In this document: positions 50,008 to 60,078 of the stretch, piece after piece
How positions within the stretch are numbered: the stretch's first letter is position 1
Layout of the letters: each line of letters starts with the position of its first letter
DNA from: Pseudocitrobacter sp913778145
GTDB taxonomy: Bacteria; Pseudomonadota; Gammaproteobacteria; Enterobacterales; Enterobacteriaceae
Direction: 5' to 3'
Assembly: GCA_035726825.1 (NCBI GenBank)
Contig: JALNTX010000016.1
Span: 41,048 to 105,047 of the forward strand
Length of the DNA: 64,000 nucleotides
The notes under the pieces: model-generated
What the model saw: the letters and a program-made list of their open reading frames with translations, nothing else
What the model was told of the DNA's origin: nothing
Databases searched by the model: none
Made by a program: the position numbers and the translations under genes

Positions 50008-52848
50008 TCACGGCGTGACCAGCCACTTCAGCCAACTCGCTTCCACCTGTTCGCGCTCGGCGGTAAAACGCTCCAGCCCGACATTCCCCGGCAATTCCTG
50101 CAACGCCAGATGATGCAGCGCATCGCGCAGCGTGGTGTAAGCACGAGTCAACGCCTGTGCTTCCTGCTCATCCATAATGTCGTTCTGCGCCAGCAGTTCG
50201 AGGATGCGCACATTATCAGACCACCGCGTCAGCTTCGGTTTTTCATGCGCGTAGCGCAGCACCAAATATTGCGTAATGAACTCAATGTCGGTGATCCCGC
50301 CGGCATCGGTTTTGATATCGAAGCGATCGCGCTGCTTATTGCCAAGATGGGCGCGCATTTTTTCACGCATCTCGCGCACTTCGGTGCGTAAGGTGTCGCC
50401 ATCGCGGACGTTGGTGAGGATCTGGCGACGAATCGCATCAAACTGTTGCTGAAGCTGCGGGTCGCCATAGACCACACGCGCGCGGACCAGCGCCTGATGT
50501 TCCCACGTCCACGCTTCGTTTTGCTGGTAATCAGCAAAGGCTTCAGCGGTAGTCACCAGCATGCCCGCCGCACCGGACGGGCGTAGGCGCGCGTCAACTT
50601 CATAGAGAATGCCGGAAGATGTCCGCGTGCTGAACAGATGCATAATGCGTTGTGCCAGACGCAGATAGAACTGGCGGCCATCGATTTCGCGGTCGCCATC
50701 GGTCATGACATCTGCCGGGCAGTCGTGAAGGAACACCAGATCCAGGTCGGAACTGTAGCCCAGTTCCCAGCCGCCCAGCTTACCGTAACCAATGACGGCA
50801 AAACCGCGCCCGTGGCGGTCATGCAGATGCGTTGGCTGCCCGTAACGGGCGACCATTTGCGTCCACGCCTGATGCACCACGGCATCAATCATCGCTTCCG
50901 CAAGCCAGGTCAAGTGATCGCTCACCTTCATCACCGGCAAGGTTCCGGCGATATCCGCCGCTGCGATGTGCAGCAACTGTGCCTGCTTGAACTGGCGTAA
51001 TGCTTCAAGCTGTTGTTCTTCATCTTCTTCCGGCACGCGCAGCAAATACTGGCGCAGCTCGTCGCGATAGGCGTCGGTGGCCGTCGGTTGATAAAGCGTG
51101 TTCGGGTCGAGCAGTTCATCCAGCAGCAACGGATAACGCGCCAGCTGGCTCGCGACCATCGGCGAGGCCGCGCACAAACGGATGAGGTGTTTCAGCGTAC
51201 CCGGATATTCGCTCAGCAGTTCCAGATAGGTGGTTCGCGTGACGATGCCAATCAGCAGTGGGGTGATGCGCATCAGCGGCACCGGCGCGTCGTCGCGCGC
51301 GCACACTTCACTGAGCAAATGTGGCATTAAGGAATCCAGCACCTGACGCCCGCGCGGGCCGATGGTGCGTTTGTCCAGTTCTTTGCGGAAATCGGCGATC
51401 AGTGACACCACCTGGCGGCGATCGTCTTCGCTCAGGTGCGCCAGTACCGGCGGGTTATCCTCTTCCTGCAACGTGTCCTGCCACAGCTCGCGCCAGTCTT
51501 CAGCCAGCGTTTCCTCTTCCGGCGAGGATTCATCGTCACCTATCAGCTCGTCAAAAATACGCCGCACGCCCGCCATCAACTCTTCAAGCTGTACGGTGAG
51601 CGCCTTCCAGTCGGCGACGCCCATCCCCCACGCCAGCCGCGCACGGTTAAGGTCGTCACCCGGCAGGGTTTGCGTCTGTTCATCGTTGATACTTTGCAGC
51701 AGGTTTTCCAGGCGACGCAGGAAGAGATACGCCTCGCGCAGCGCGCTGGCGTCCTGTTCAGAAAGCAGATGCAGATCTTCAATCGCCGCAAGGGTGGGCA
51801 GCAGCGATCGCTGCTGTAACGTCGGTTCACGCCCGCCGCGAATCAACTGGAACACCTGAACGATAAATTCGATTTCGCGGATGCCGCCCGCGCCAAGCTT
51901 GATGTTGTCTTTCAGGCCACGACGGCGCACTTCTCGGGCAATCATCCCTTTCATGCTGCGCAGTGACTGAATCACGCTGAAGTCGATATAGCGACGGAAA
52001 ACAAATGGCCGCAGCATGGCGCGCAATTCCTGGCTCCAGACGTCATCGTTGTCGCCCATAATCCGCGCTTTTACCATTGCGTAGCGTTCCCAGTCGCGCC
52101 CCTGTTCCTGGTAATAATCCTCCAACGCAGCGAAGCTCAGCACCAGCGGGCCGCTGTCGCCAAACGGGCGCAGGCGCATATCGACGCGATAGACAAAGCC
52201 ATCCTGCGTCGGCTGGTCGAGCACTTTAATCAGCCGCTGGCCAAGGCGGGTAAAGAACTGGGCGTTGTCGAGTTCGCGACGCCCGCCGCGCGTGGTGCCG
52301 TGCTCCGGCCAGGCAAAAATCAGGTCGATATCCGAGGAGAAGTTAAGCTCCCCGCCGCCCAGCTTACCCATGCCAAGAATCAACAGCGGCTGCGCGACGC
52401 CGTCGGCGTTGCTGGGCGTGCCCCATTCCCGGCAACAGGCGTCATAGAGCCAGTCGCGGGCGCTGACGATCAGCGTTTCAGCCAACACGCTCAGTTGTTG
52501 CAGCGTATCTGTCTCGGAAATCAGCGACAGCGACTGCGCCCAGGCGATGCGTACCATGATTCGTCGGCGAAACAGCCGCAGTTCGCGCATCAGCCCCGCT
52601 TCATCGGTTACATCTTCCAGTGCGGCCTGTAGCCAGTCGCGATAGTGCTGCCATTCGTCCGGCTGTGGCGGCTGGCTGGCGAGCGTTTCCAGCCATTCGG
52701 GATACATCGTCAGGCTTTGCTGAACGAAATCGCTGAACGTAATGACGGCCTGCGCCTGTGGCGTCAGCGTCGCAACCGGAAAGGCCTCCGGCAGACGTTC
52801 AACCAACGTTTGCCAGTGCTGCTGTAACTGCGATGAGAGCGGAGTCAT
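50008..52848 (-). CDS. glnE: Bifunctional glutamine synthetase adenylyltransferase/deadenylase
   Basis: 946 residues, E. coli length. The N-terminal half removes AMP from glutamine synthetase and the C-terminal half adds it; each carries a nucleotidyltransferase G-K-L-G-G-x-E-L motif (GMGKLGGGELNFSSDIDL near 155-172 and GYGKLGGWELGYSSDLDL near 695-712). A regulatory linker lies between. It responds to PII proteins and glutamine. It lies between ygiF and hldE on one strand. Confidence 0.97.
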   Translation of the reverse strand: MTPLSSQLQQHWQTLVERLPEAFPVATLTPQAQAVITFSDFVQQSLTMYPEWLETLASQPPQPDEWQHYRDWLQAALEDVTDEAGLMRELRLFRRRIMVRIAWAQSLSLISETDTLQQLSVLAETLIVSARDWLYDACCREWGTPSNADGVAQPLLILGMGKLGGGELNFSSDIDLIFAWPEHGTTRGGRRELDNAQFFTRLGQRLIKVLDQPTQDGFVYRVDMRLRPFGDSGPLVLSFAALEDYYQEQGRDWERYAMVKARIMGDNDDVWSQELRAMLRPFVFRRYIDFSVIQSLRSMKGMIAREVRRRGLKDNIKLGAGGIREIEFIVQVFQLIRGGREPTLQQRSLLPTLAAIEDLHLLSEQDASALREAYLFLRRLENLLQSINDEQTQTLPGDDLNRARLAWGMGVADWKALTVQLEELMAGVRRIFDELIGDDESSPEEETLAEDWRELWQDTLQEEDNPPVLAHLSEDDRRQVVSLIADFRKELDKRTIGPRGRQVLDSLMPHLLSEVCARDDAPVPLMRITPLLIGIVTRTTYLELLSEYPGTLKHLIRLCAASPMVASQLARYPLLLDELLDPNTLYQPTATDAYRDELRQYLLRVPEEDEEQQLEALRQFKQAQLLHIAAADIAGTLPVMKVSDHLTWLAEAMIDAVVHQAWTQMVARYGQPTHLHDRHGRGFAVIGYGKLGGWELGYSSDLDLVFLHDCPADVMTDGDREIDGRQFYLRLAQRIMHLFSTRTSSGILYEVDARLRPSGAAGMLVTTAEAFADYQQNEAWTWEHQALVRARVVYGDPQLQQQFDAIRRQILTNVRDGDTLRTEVREMREKMRAHLGNKQRDRFDIKTDAGGITDIEFITQYLVLRYAHEKPKLTRWSDNVRILELLAQNDIMDEQEAQALTRAYTTLRDALHHLALQELPGNVGLERFTAEREQVEASWLKWLVTP

Positions 52849-52869
52849 ACTCGGTTTCCCTGAGGTCAG

Positions 52870-54171
52870 TTATCGTTTTCCGCTGTGTAGCCAGAATGGC
52901 TCAACCGCCAGCGCTTCATTGCGGAAATGTTCAATTTCGATGTGCTGGCGCGTCAAAATGGCGTGACGTAACCCCTGCCAGTTTTCCAGCCATGCGTCGG
53001 CCTGCGCGCGATTGTAGTACCCCGCCAGCAGTTGCACGCAGGTGATATCGCGCGTTAAACGCGGCAACTGGTCGGCGTAGCTGTCGCCCAGCGGATACGC
53101 GAAGGTGGTGCGCAGTTCTGCGGCCTGACGCGACAGATGGGTATCGGCGAAACGCTTAAAGGAATCGCTGATTTTAGCCTGTGCTTTGGCATCGAGGAAC
53201 GGCTGCCAGCCGCGCGTGACCAACCACTCGGTGAAAGCCAGTTTAGCCTGCGTCACCGCCACGTTGAACGCCGCATCATGGGCAGAGATATCGCCGCCCA
53301 GCACCTCCTCGGCCTGCGTCAGCTGTTCACGCAACGGCGCGCTCGCTTTGCGCGGCACCACGCCACCAAATAGCATCAGCGTGTGGCGAATCTGACCGAT
53401 TGCCGCCAGCACTTCGTCTTTCGCTTTTTTATTACCGCGAACCCACAGCTCTTCATGGTATTGCCAGTGGGCCAGCGCTCTTTCCAGCGCCGCTTCCAGC
53501 CCCTGTTCAATGGTCGATTTCGGCGCGATTTGCATGATTCCCGCAGGTTTGAGCGGACGATCCTCATTGCCCTGCGCCAGATGATAGCCGCGCGCGGCTT
53601 TGCTCAGGCTGCCCTGACGCACCAGGCCTGTTTGGCTCAGCTGTTGCGCCAGCGTCAGAACGTCGACGGTTTCACCGGAAAGCAGTTCCAGCTCAAGTTC
53701 GCAAATCGGCTCCAGATGTTCGCCCGCTTTCACTTCACCCAGGTCGAGCGCAATTTCAATCTGGCTCTTGCCGTAGATTACCACCCACTTTTCACGGGAG
53801 AAATCAGTGCTAAAAAGCGGTTGTACCTGCTCTGCCAGCCCGTCCGGCATTTTGCCATTCGGCCAGACTTCGGCAGGCAGTTTTTCCAGCGCCAGCGTCG
53901 GCTCGGAAAGGTCGATGTTGTATTCCGGGCGTTGATGTAGCCCGCCTACCGTACGTCCAGCAACCTTGAGGGTCATTTCATAGCGTTCGCCCGCGCCGCG
54001 AATACGCAGGCCCATATCATGACCACGCAGCCAGTTATCTTCGGTTTCGTAGTAAATATTGAGGAGTTTACCGGCGTCCGTATGCTCGGCCTTGAGAGTA
54101 GAGAGATGCTGACGCAGGGCATCAACACCTGCCTCATCAACGAGGAACTTTAATTCAATTTCTTGTGCCAT
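52870..54171 (-). CDS. ygiF: Inorganic triphosphatase YgiF (CYTH-CHAD)
   Basis: 433 residues, E. coli length. N-terminal CYTH domain (1 to about 200) with the ExExK signature as E4-x-E6-x-K8 in EIELKF; it hydrolyses tripolyphosphate. C-terminal CHAD domain (about 218-433), a histidine-rich helical bundle thought to bind polyphosphate. The glnE start lies 21 bases after its stop, so the two are co-transcribed. Confidence 0.96.
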   Translation of the reverse strand: MAQEIELKFLVDEAGVDALRQHLSTLKAEHTDAGKLLNIYYETEDNWLRGHDMGLRIRGAGERYEMTLKVAGRTVGGLHQRPEYNIDLSEPTLALEKLPAEVWPNGKMPDGLAEQVQPLFSTDFSREKWVVIYGKSQIEIALDLGEVKAGEHLEPICELELELLSGETVDVLTLAQQLSQTGLVRQGSLSKAARGYHLAQGNEDRPLKPAGIMQIAPKSTIEQGLEAALERALAHWQYHEELWVRGNKKAKDEVLAAIGQIRHTLMLFGGVVPRKASAPLREQLTQAEEVLGGDISAHDAAFNVAVTQAKLAFTEWLVTRGWQPFLDAKAQAKISDSFKRFADTHLSRQAAELRTTFAYPLGDSYADQLPRLTRDITCVQLLAGYYNRAQADAWLENWQGLRHAILTRQHIEIEHFRNEALAVEPFWLHSGKR

Positions 54172-54422
54172 GGCTGATTTCTTATGGTTTCGTGGCCCCG
54201 GAGTACCCTTTCGGCGAACTTCCAGGTAATCTTTTTGTCAGTAGATAGTATTTTGCGAAAAATTACCATGCAATGCGCAATTTGCGCGGCAACTTTACGC
54301 GGTTAACACTCTTGCGACGTCACCCGCGCCTCCTGGATGATTCTGATTGCTGTAGAAGGCTTTGCGTCGCCAGACTGTTGCCACTACTATCGTTCCACTT
54401 TTATGACAAAAACGATGACCTG

Positions 54423-55043
54423 ATGCCAAAATTACGCCTAATCGCAGTCACTTTACTTGCACTTACCGCTTCCGCCGTCACCCATGCTGATGAGAAGCGT
54501 TATGTTTCTGATGAACTGAATACCTGGGTTCGTAGCGGCCCCGGCGATAACTATCGCCTGGTAGGCTCCATTAACGCCGGCGAAGAAGTCACTCTGCTGC
54601 AGACCAACCCCGGCACACAGTACGGACAAGTTCGCGACGGCAATGGCCGTACCGCGTGGATCCCACTGAAAGAGCTGACCGAAACGCCGAGCCTGCGCAC
54701 CCGCGTGCCGGACCTGGAAAACCAGGTGAAAACGCTGACCGACAAGCTGAATAATATCGATTCGACCTGGAATCAGCGTACCGCTGAAATGCAGACCAAA
54801 GTCTCTCAAAGCGACAGCGTGATTAACGGGTTGAAGGAAGAGAACCAGAAGCTGAAAAATGAGCTGATTGTGGCGCAGAAAAAAGTCAGCGCCGCTAACC
54901 TGCAGCTTGACGATAAACAGCGCACCATCATCATGCAGTGGTTTATGTATGGCGGCGGCGTGCTGGGCGCAGGCCTGATTCTCGGCCTTGTATTACCGCA
55001 TCTGGTACCAAGCCGTAAGCGTAAAGACCGCTGGATGAATTAG
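54423..55043 (+). CDS. ygiM: SH3-domain membrane protein YgiM
   Basis: 206 residues, E. coli length. Signal peptide (ends VTHA), a bacterial SH3 domain (about 23-90, TWVRSGPGDNYRLVG...GRTAWIP), a coiled-coil region (about 95-165) and a C-terminal membrane helix (about 170-192) with the basic tail PSRKRKDRWMN. E. coli YgiM has been grouped with signal-transduction-like and envelope proteins; its role is unclear. The frame is open 50 codons upstream but similarity begins at ATG 54423. It is divergent from ygiF. Confidence 0.94.
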   Translation: MPKLRLIAVTLLALTASAVTHADEKRYVSDELNTWVRSGPGDNYRLVGSINAGEEVTLLQTNPGTQYGQVRDGNGRTAWIPLKELTETPSLRTRVPDLENQVKTLTDKLNNIDSTWNQRTAEMQTKVSQSDSVINGLKEENQKLKNELIVAQKKVSAANLQLDDKQRTIIMQWFMYGGGVLGAGLILGLVLPHLVPSRKRKDRWMN

Positions 55044-55101
55044 CCATAACGCCGCTTCTCTCGTATTATCCACAGAGGACAATAGTTTGGAGAAGCGTGG
55101 C

Positions 55102-56343
55102 GTGAAGAGTTATCTGGTCGGTGGTGCGGTACGAGACGGTTTATTAGGCCTGCCGGTCAAAGATAAAGATTGGGTCGTGGTTGGCGCCACGCCGCAGCAA
55201 ATGCTCGACGCGGGCTACCAGCAGGTAGGCCGCGATTTTCCCGTGTTTTTGCATCCGCAAAGTCATGAAGAGTATGCGCTGGCGCGCACCGAGCGTAAAT
55301 CAGGTTCCGGTTATACGGGTTTTACCTGCTATGCCGCACCCGATGTAACGCTGGAGCAAGATTTACTGCGCCGCGATCTGACAGTAAACGCCCTCGCACA
55401 AGACGACAACGGCACGATTATCGATCCTTACGGCGGTCGTGCCGATTTGCAAAATCGCCTGCTACGCCATGTTTCCCCCGCTTTTGGCGAAGACCCGCTC
55501 CGCGTGCTGCGCGTGGCACGTTTTGCCGCGCGTTACGCTCATCTTAGTTTCCGCATCGCCGATGAAACCCTGACGCTGATGCGCGATATGACCGCCGCCG
55601 GCGAACTTGAACATCTGACGCCGGAACGCGTATGGAAAGAAACGGAAGGCGCGCTCGGCACCCGTAATCCGCAGGTCTTTTTCCAGACACTACGCGACTG
55701 CGGCGCCCTGAAAGTGCTGTTCCCGGAAGTAGACGCGCTTTACGGCGTACCTGCGCCGGAAAAATGGCATCCGGAAATCGACACCGGCGTGCATACGCTG
55801 ATGACGCTGACCATGTCGGCCATGCTGAGCCCTGAAATCGACATTCGTTTTGCCACCCTGTGCCATGATTTAGGCAAAGGGTTAACGCCAAAACATCTCT
55901 GGCCGCGCCATCATGGTCACGGCCCCGCGGGCGTCAAGCTGGTGGAACAACTCTGCCAGCGCCTGAAAGTGCCTAATGAGATGCGCGATTTAGCGAAACT
56001 GGTGGCCGAGTTCCACGATCTCATCCACACCTTCCCAATTTTGCAGCCGAAAACCATCATCAAGCTGTTCGATTCGATTGACGCCTGGCGTAAACCGCAG
56101 CGCGTCGAGCAAATCGCCCTGACAAGCGAAGCCGATGTGCGCGGGCGCACCCATTTTGAAGCCTGCGACTACCCGCAAGGGCGCTTGCTGCGTGAATCAT
56201 GGATTGTGGCGAAAAGTGTGTCGAATAAAGAGGTGATTGAAGCCGGTTTTCAGGGGCCTGCAATCCGCGAAGAGTTAACGCGTCGTCGCATTAAAGCCGT
56301 GGCTAACTGGAAGGAAAAACGTTGCCCTCAGCCGAAAGACTGA
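55102..56343 (+). CDS. cca: CCA-adding enzyme (tRNA nucleotidyltransferase)
   Basis: 413 residues from GTG 55102; E. coli has 412. Adds and repairs the 3' CCA of tRNAs. The class II nucleotidyltransferase motif GGAVRD and catalytic D21-x-D23 are present, as is the HD phosphohydrolase motif (TLCHDLGKG) typical of the enterobacterial multifunctional enzyme. GGAG lies 9 bases before the GTG. A TTG at 55087 is in frame but sits on the ribosome site, so it is rejected. Confidence 0.96.
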   Translation: MKSYLVGGAVRDGLLGLPVKDKDWVVVGATPQQMLDAGYQQVGRDFPVFLHPQSHEEYALARTERKSGSGYTGFTCYAAPDVTLEQDLLRRDLTVNALAQDDNGTIIDPYGGRADLQNRLLRHVSPAFGEDPLRVLRVARFAARYAHLSFRIADETLTLMRDMTAAGELEHLTPERVWKETEGALGTRNPQVFFQTLRDCGALKVLFPEVDALYGVPAPEKWHPEIDTGVHTLMTLTMSAMLSPEIDIRFATLCHDLGKGLTPKHLWPRHHGHGPAGVKLVEQLCQRLKVPNEMRDLAKLVAEFHDLIHTFPILQPKTIIKLFDSIDAWRKPQRVEQIALTSEADVRGRTHFEACDYPQGRLLRESWIVAKSVSNKEVIEAGFQGPAIREELTRRRIKAVANWKEKRCPQPKD

Positions 56344-56353
56344 GGGCTGTGCA

Positions 56354-57172
56354 TCAGAAAAAGACCACGTACACCGCTGCCGCAACGATAAAGCGGTAGA
56401 TGGCGAACGGGATAAACGAGATGCGTTTGATGAGTTGCAGGAAGGTTTTGATGGCAATTAACGCGACGACAAACGCCATTACGAAACCGACCGCGAACAT
56501 CGGCAAGTCAGCAAGCGTCAGGAAGTGCCAGCTCTTATAGAGATCCAATACCGTGGCGCCCATCATCATCGGCACTGCCAGCAGGAATGAGAATTCCGAC
56601 GCCGCATAACGGCTTACGCCCATCAGCATGCCGCCGGAAATGGTCGCCCCGGAGCGTGAGAAGCCTGGCCACAGCGCCAGACACTGGAAGCAGCCAATCA
56701 TAAACGCCTGACGATAGGTCATGTCGTCCACGCCTACCGCACGCGGCTGTTTTGGCTTCAGGCATTCGGCGGCAATCAGCAGGAAACCACCGACCACCAA
56801 CGCATACATCACGTTTACCGGATTGAACAGCGACTTGATGGTGTCGTGGAACACCAGCCCCAGCACCACCGCCGGGATCATCCCCAGCAGAATGTGGATG
56901 AGCGACAAACGCCCTTTTCCTTCGCCTTCATGAACCGGTCGGCCAAAATGGATGCCAATCAGGCCAAACAGACGACGCCAGAACATCACCACCACAGCCA
57001 GTATCGAACCGAGCTGAATCACCACTTCAAACGTTTTCGCCGTTTCACCTTCAAAACCCAGCAAATGCCCCACAATAATCATGTGGCCTGTGCTGGAGAC
57101 AGGCAGAAACTCCGTCAATCCTTCGACAACACCCAGAATAGCCGCAACCAGCAGCGAGTGCATATCGCTCAT
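56354..57172 (-). CDS. uppP: Undecaprenyl-diphosphate phosphatase UppP (BacA)
   Basis: 272 residues, one fewer than E. coli. Integral membrane enzyme recycling undecaprenyl pyrophosphate for cell-wall and O-antigen synthesis; overproduction gives bacitracin resistance. Conserved motifs EGLTEFLPVSSTGH (about 17-30) and PGFSRSGATI are present. ATG 57172 has AAGGG 8 bases upstream; the preceding codon is GTG, so a one-residue-longer start is possible. Convergent with cca. Confidence 0.96.
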   Translation of the reverse strand: MSDMHSLLVAAILGVVEGLTEFLPVSSTGHMIIVGHLLGFEGETAKTFEVVIQLGSILAVVVMFWRRLFGLIGIHFGRPVHEGEGKGRLSLIHILLGMIPAVVLGLVFHDTIKSLFNPVNVMYALVVGGFLLIAAECLKPKQPRAVGVDDMTYRQAFMIGCFQCLALWPGFSRSGATISGGMLMGVSRYAASEFSFLLAVPMMMGATVLDLYKSWHFLTLADLPMFAVGFVMAFVVALIAIKTFLQLIKRISFIPFAIYRFIVAAAVYVVFF

Positions 57173-57256
57173 CACTTAAACCCTTAAAAATTAAAAAATA
57201 AAATAAACCCGGCTCTAAGACCGGTGTAATAGCGTTTGGTTTAATACATTATGAAT

Positions 57257-57625
57257 TTAAATAGTTTGTTTCAGATTTTGGCCACGCTCAATGATAACGC
57301 CTACGTTTGCCGCCCTGGCGACCGCGCCTGGTTTGCTGACTTTGATGCGCACCCATGGGGAGTTAAAGCGCGTCATTAGCAGCTCTGCCACCTCTTCTGC
57401 CACACGTTCAACCAGCGCAAAGCGGCTGCCTTCGACATGTTCAATCACCGCTTCACTAATATCGGCATAGCTCAGACAATACTTGACGTCATCGCTGGAG
57501 GCCGCCCGGCGGTTATCCCATCCCATTTCGATATCGAACACCAGTTTCTGCTCGATGGTCTGTTCCCAGTCGTAAACACCGATAGTGGTGATTACCGAAA
57601 GTTGCTCTATAAATACAATATCCAT
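57257..57625 (-). CDS. folB: Dihydroneopterin aldolase FolB
   Basis: 122 residues, E. coli length. Folate-pathway enzyme that cleaves 7,8-dihydroneopterin to 6-hydroxymethyl-dihydropterin and glycolaldehyde, with epimerase activity. Substrate-binding elements include the glutamate and tyrosine in GVYDWE and YCLSYADI, and the catalytic lysine in RIKVSKPGAV. ATG 57625 is chosen by similarity (MDIVFIEQL). Divergent from plsY. Confidence 0.95.
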   Translation of the reverse strand: MDIVFIEQLSVITTIGVYDWEQTIEQKLVFDIEMGWDNRRAASSDDVKYCLSYADISEAVIEHVEGSRFALVERVAEEVAELLMTRFNSPWVRIKVSKPGAVARAANVGVIIERGQNLKQTI

Positions 57626-57732
57626 CACGACCTGCCTGCTTTTTGGCTGAACCGGATACCACTTCCGGCGAATTATGCGTATTATCCACAGATGCAGAGA
57701 ATACTTCGACATTTTCACAACGGAACAGCGTT

Positions 57733-58350
57733 ATGAGTGCAATCGCGCCTGGAATGATCCTCCTCGCCTACCTTTGCGGCTCAATTTCCAGCGCCATTCT
57801 GGTCTGCCGCATCGCGGGCTTGCCTGACCCTCGCGAGAGTGGCTCCGGGAATCCCGGGGCGACCAACGTTTTACGAATTGGCGGCAAGGGAGCAGCCGTA
57901 GCAGTTCTGATTTTCGATATCCTTAAAGGGATGTTGCCGGTCTGGGGCGCGTATGCCCTCGGGCTGACGCCGTTTTGGCTTGGGCTGGTGGCTATCGCTG
58001 CCTGTCTGGGACACATCTGGCCGATTTTCTTTAACTTTCGAGGCGGGAAAGGCGTCGCCACCGCATTTGGCGCCATTGCGCCGATTGGCCTCGATCTCAC
58101 CGGCGTGATGGCGGGCACCTGGCTTTTAACTATCCTGCTAAGCGGCTATTCATCGCTGGGCGCTATCGTCAGCGCGCTGGTTGCGCCGTTCTACGTCTGG
58201 TGGTTCAAACCGCAGTACACCTTCCCGGTCTCAATGCTGTCGTGCCTGATCTTACTGCGTCATCATGACAATATTCAGCGTCTGTGGCGTCGTCAGGAAA
58301 CAAAAATCTGGGCGCGGTTTAAGAGGAAGAAAGAAGAAGAGAAAAAATAA
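57733..58350 (+). CDS. plsY: Acyl-phosphate:glycerol-3-phosphate acyltransferase PlsY
   Basis: 205 residues, E. coli length. Integral membrane enzyme making lysophosphatidic acid from acyl phosphate. Conserved loops: SGNPGATNVLR (about 37-47), FRGGKGVAT, and HxDNIxR (HHDNIQRL) near the C-terminus. The basic tail KRKKEEEKK is typical. ATG 57733 by similarity; the frame is open 30 codons upstream into the folB promoter region. Confidence 0.96.
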   Translation: MSAIAPGMILLAYLCGSISSAILVCRIAGLPDPRESGSGNPGATNVLRIGGKGAAVAVLIFDILKGMLPVWGAYALGLTPFWLGLVAIAACLGHIWPIFFNFRGGKGVATAFGAIAPIGLDLTGVMAGTWLLTILLSGYSSLGAIVSALVAPFYVWWFKPQYTFPVSMLSCLILLRHHDNIQRLWRRQETKIWARFKRKKEEEKK

Positions 58351-58373
58351 AAGCGTGCCGAATGACACGCTTT
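58350..58373. terminator. Bidirectional terminator between plsY and tsaD
   Basis: An 8-bp stem AAAGCGTG / CACGCTTT with an 8-base loop; on the minus strand it is followed by TATTTTTTC, on the plus strand only by TTT of the stem. Confidence 0.6.
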
Positions 58374-58395
58374 GAGACTGGTAACAAACGCAACA

Positions 58396-58497
58396 TTGCC
58401 TGATGCGCTATGCTTATCAGGCCTACAAGGCTCCTGCAATATATTGAATTTGCAATATTTGTAGGCCGGATAAGCGTAAGCGCCATCCGGCATTGCC
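58396..58497. repeat. Pair of inverted REP elements (BIME-like)
   Basis: A REP-like unit (TTGCCTGATGCGC...ATCAGGCCTACAA, 58396-58428) faces a second one in inverted orientation (TGTAGGCCGGATAAG...GCCATCCGGCATTGCC, 58460-58497), separated by 31 bases, which include two copies of TGCAATAT. They lie downstream of tsaD. Confidence 0.8.
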
Positions 58498-58498
58498 A

Positions 58499-59512
58499 TC
58501 ACGCTGCCGGTAATTCCGCCAACGGCCAGCGTGGACGCACGGTCACGCCAAGGTCCGCATTTACACCCGCTTTGAAGCGCACCATGCCTGCATAGGCAAT
58601 CATCGCCCCGTTATCGGTACAAAATTCCGGGCGCGCGTAGAACACTTCGCCGCGACGTTTCTGCATCATCTCCGCCAGTTTCGCACGCAAGGTACGGTTA
58701 GCGCTCACGCCGCCCGCCATCACCAGACGTTTGAAGCCGGTTTGATCCAGCGCGCGTTTGCACTTGATCATCAATGTATCGACCACCGCATCTTCAAACG
58801 CGCGAGCAATATCGGCACGCGTTTGATCGTCGTTGTCATTATTGCGAATGGTGTTTGCCGCGAAGGTTTTCAGACCGGAGAAGCTGAAATCCAGCCCCGG
58901 ACGGTCAGTCATCGGACGCGGGAAAACAAAGCGCCCTTCCGTACCCTGAGAGGCCATTTTCGACAGCATCGGGCCGCCAGGGTAATCAAGCCCCAGCAGT
59001 TTAGCGGTTTTATCGAAGGCTTCGCCCGCCGCGTCATCAATCGATTCACCCAGCAGTTCATACTCGCCGATGCCGGTCACGCTGATAAGCTGCGTATGAC
59101 CGCCAGAGACCAGCAGCGCCACAAACGGGTATTCCGGCGGGTTATCTTCCAGCATCGGGGCCAGCAGGTGACCTTCCATATGGTGCACCGGGATCGCCGG
59201 AACATTCCAGGCAAACGCCAGCGAACGCCCAACGGTTGCGCCAACCAGCAGCGCGCCAACTAAACCCGGCCCGGCGGTATAGGCTACGGCATCAATATCT
59301 TTTGCCGTCAGGTTCGCCTCTTTCAACGCGGCCTGAATCAATGGCACCGTTTTACGCACGTGATCGCGCGAGGCCAGTTCAGGCACGACACCGCCGTAGT
59401 CAGCATGTAATTTCACCTGACTATACAATTGGTTGGCTAACAGACCTTTTACATCGTCATAAATTGCGATGCCGGTTTCATCGCAGGATGTTTCAATTCC
59501 CAGTACACGCAT
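58499..59512 (-). CDS. tsaD: tRNA N6-adenosine threonylcarbamoyltransferase TsaD
   Basis: 337 residues, E. coli length. Catalytic ASKHA-fold subunit that, with TsaB and TsaE, makes t6A37 in ANN-decoding tRNAs. Metal ligands H111 and H115 (HHMEGH) and the nucleotide-binding segments GIETSCDETG and MAGGVSANR are intact. Essential gene, divergent from the rpsU-dnaG-rpoD operon as in E. coli. Confidence 0.98.
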   Translation of the reverse strand: MRVLGIETSCDETGIAIYDDVKGLLANQLYSQVKLHADYGGVVPELASRDHVRKTVPLIQAALKEANLTAKDIDAVAYTAGPGLVGALLVGATVGRSLAFAWNVPAIPVHHMEGHLLAPMLEDNPPEYPFVALLVSGGHTQLISVTGIGEYELLGESIDDAAGEAFDKTAKLLGLDYPGGPMLSKMASQGTEGRFVFPRPMTDRPGLDFSFSGLKTFAANTIRNNDNDDQTRADIARAFEDAVVDTLMIKCKRALDQTGFKRLVMAGGVSANRTLRAKLAEMMQKRRGEVFYARPEFCTDNGAMIAYAGMVRFKAGVNADLGVTVRPRWPLAELPAA

Positions 59513-59601
59513 GGCTAGATTTACCTCGTTTCAATACCGCGCAGTGTAGGTTTTCTGCCCCGGCTTGTAAAACATTGTTCGCCCCAGGAACCTGCTTCGT
59601 G

Positions 59602-59607
59602 TATACT
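59602..59607 (+). promoter_or_regulatory. Putative -10 element for the rpsU-dnaG-rpoD operon
   Basis: TATACT (5/6) in the tsaD-rpsU intergenic region, about 140 bases before rpsU. No good -35 at 16-18 bases was found, so this rests on the -10 match and on the known presence of promoters upstream of rpsU in E. coli. Confidence 0.35.
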
Positions 59608-59708
59608 CCCCACCCTTAAAAAGTCCCTTTCAAAAACGCGTCGGTGCTTTACAAAGCAGCAGCAATTGCAGTAAAATTCCGCACCATTTTGAAATAAGCT
59701 GGCGTTGA

Positions 59709-59963
<255 letters not shown>

Positions 59964-60010
59964 TCTCTTGAGAGCACACGCTCTCAATTGTCAGACCGAG
60001 TAGTAGTTGC

Positions 60011-60048
60011 AAGGCCGTGCTTCCGGAAGGAATGCGCGGCTTGTTTTC
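60011..60048 (+). terminator. Internal partial terminator (T1) between rpsU and dnaG
   Basis: A stem AAGGCCGTGC / GCGCGGCTT, with an inner TTCCGGAA palindrome, is followed by GTTTTCGTTT. This corresponds to the T1 attenuating terminator of the E. coli operon, which keeps primase levels low. A second hairpin, TTGAGAG / CTCTCAA, lies just before it (59969-59987). Confidence 0.75.
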
Positions 60049-60078
60049 GTTTAAGCATCATTAAAAACTACGGGGCTT

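Noticed and set aside
55087..55101. TTG start for cca
   Set aside because: It lies on the GGAG ribosome site; the GTG at 55102 fits both spacing and the E. coli N-terminus.
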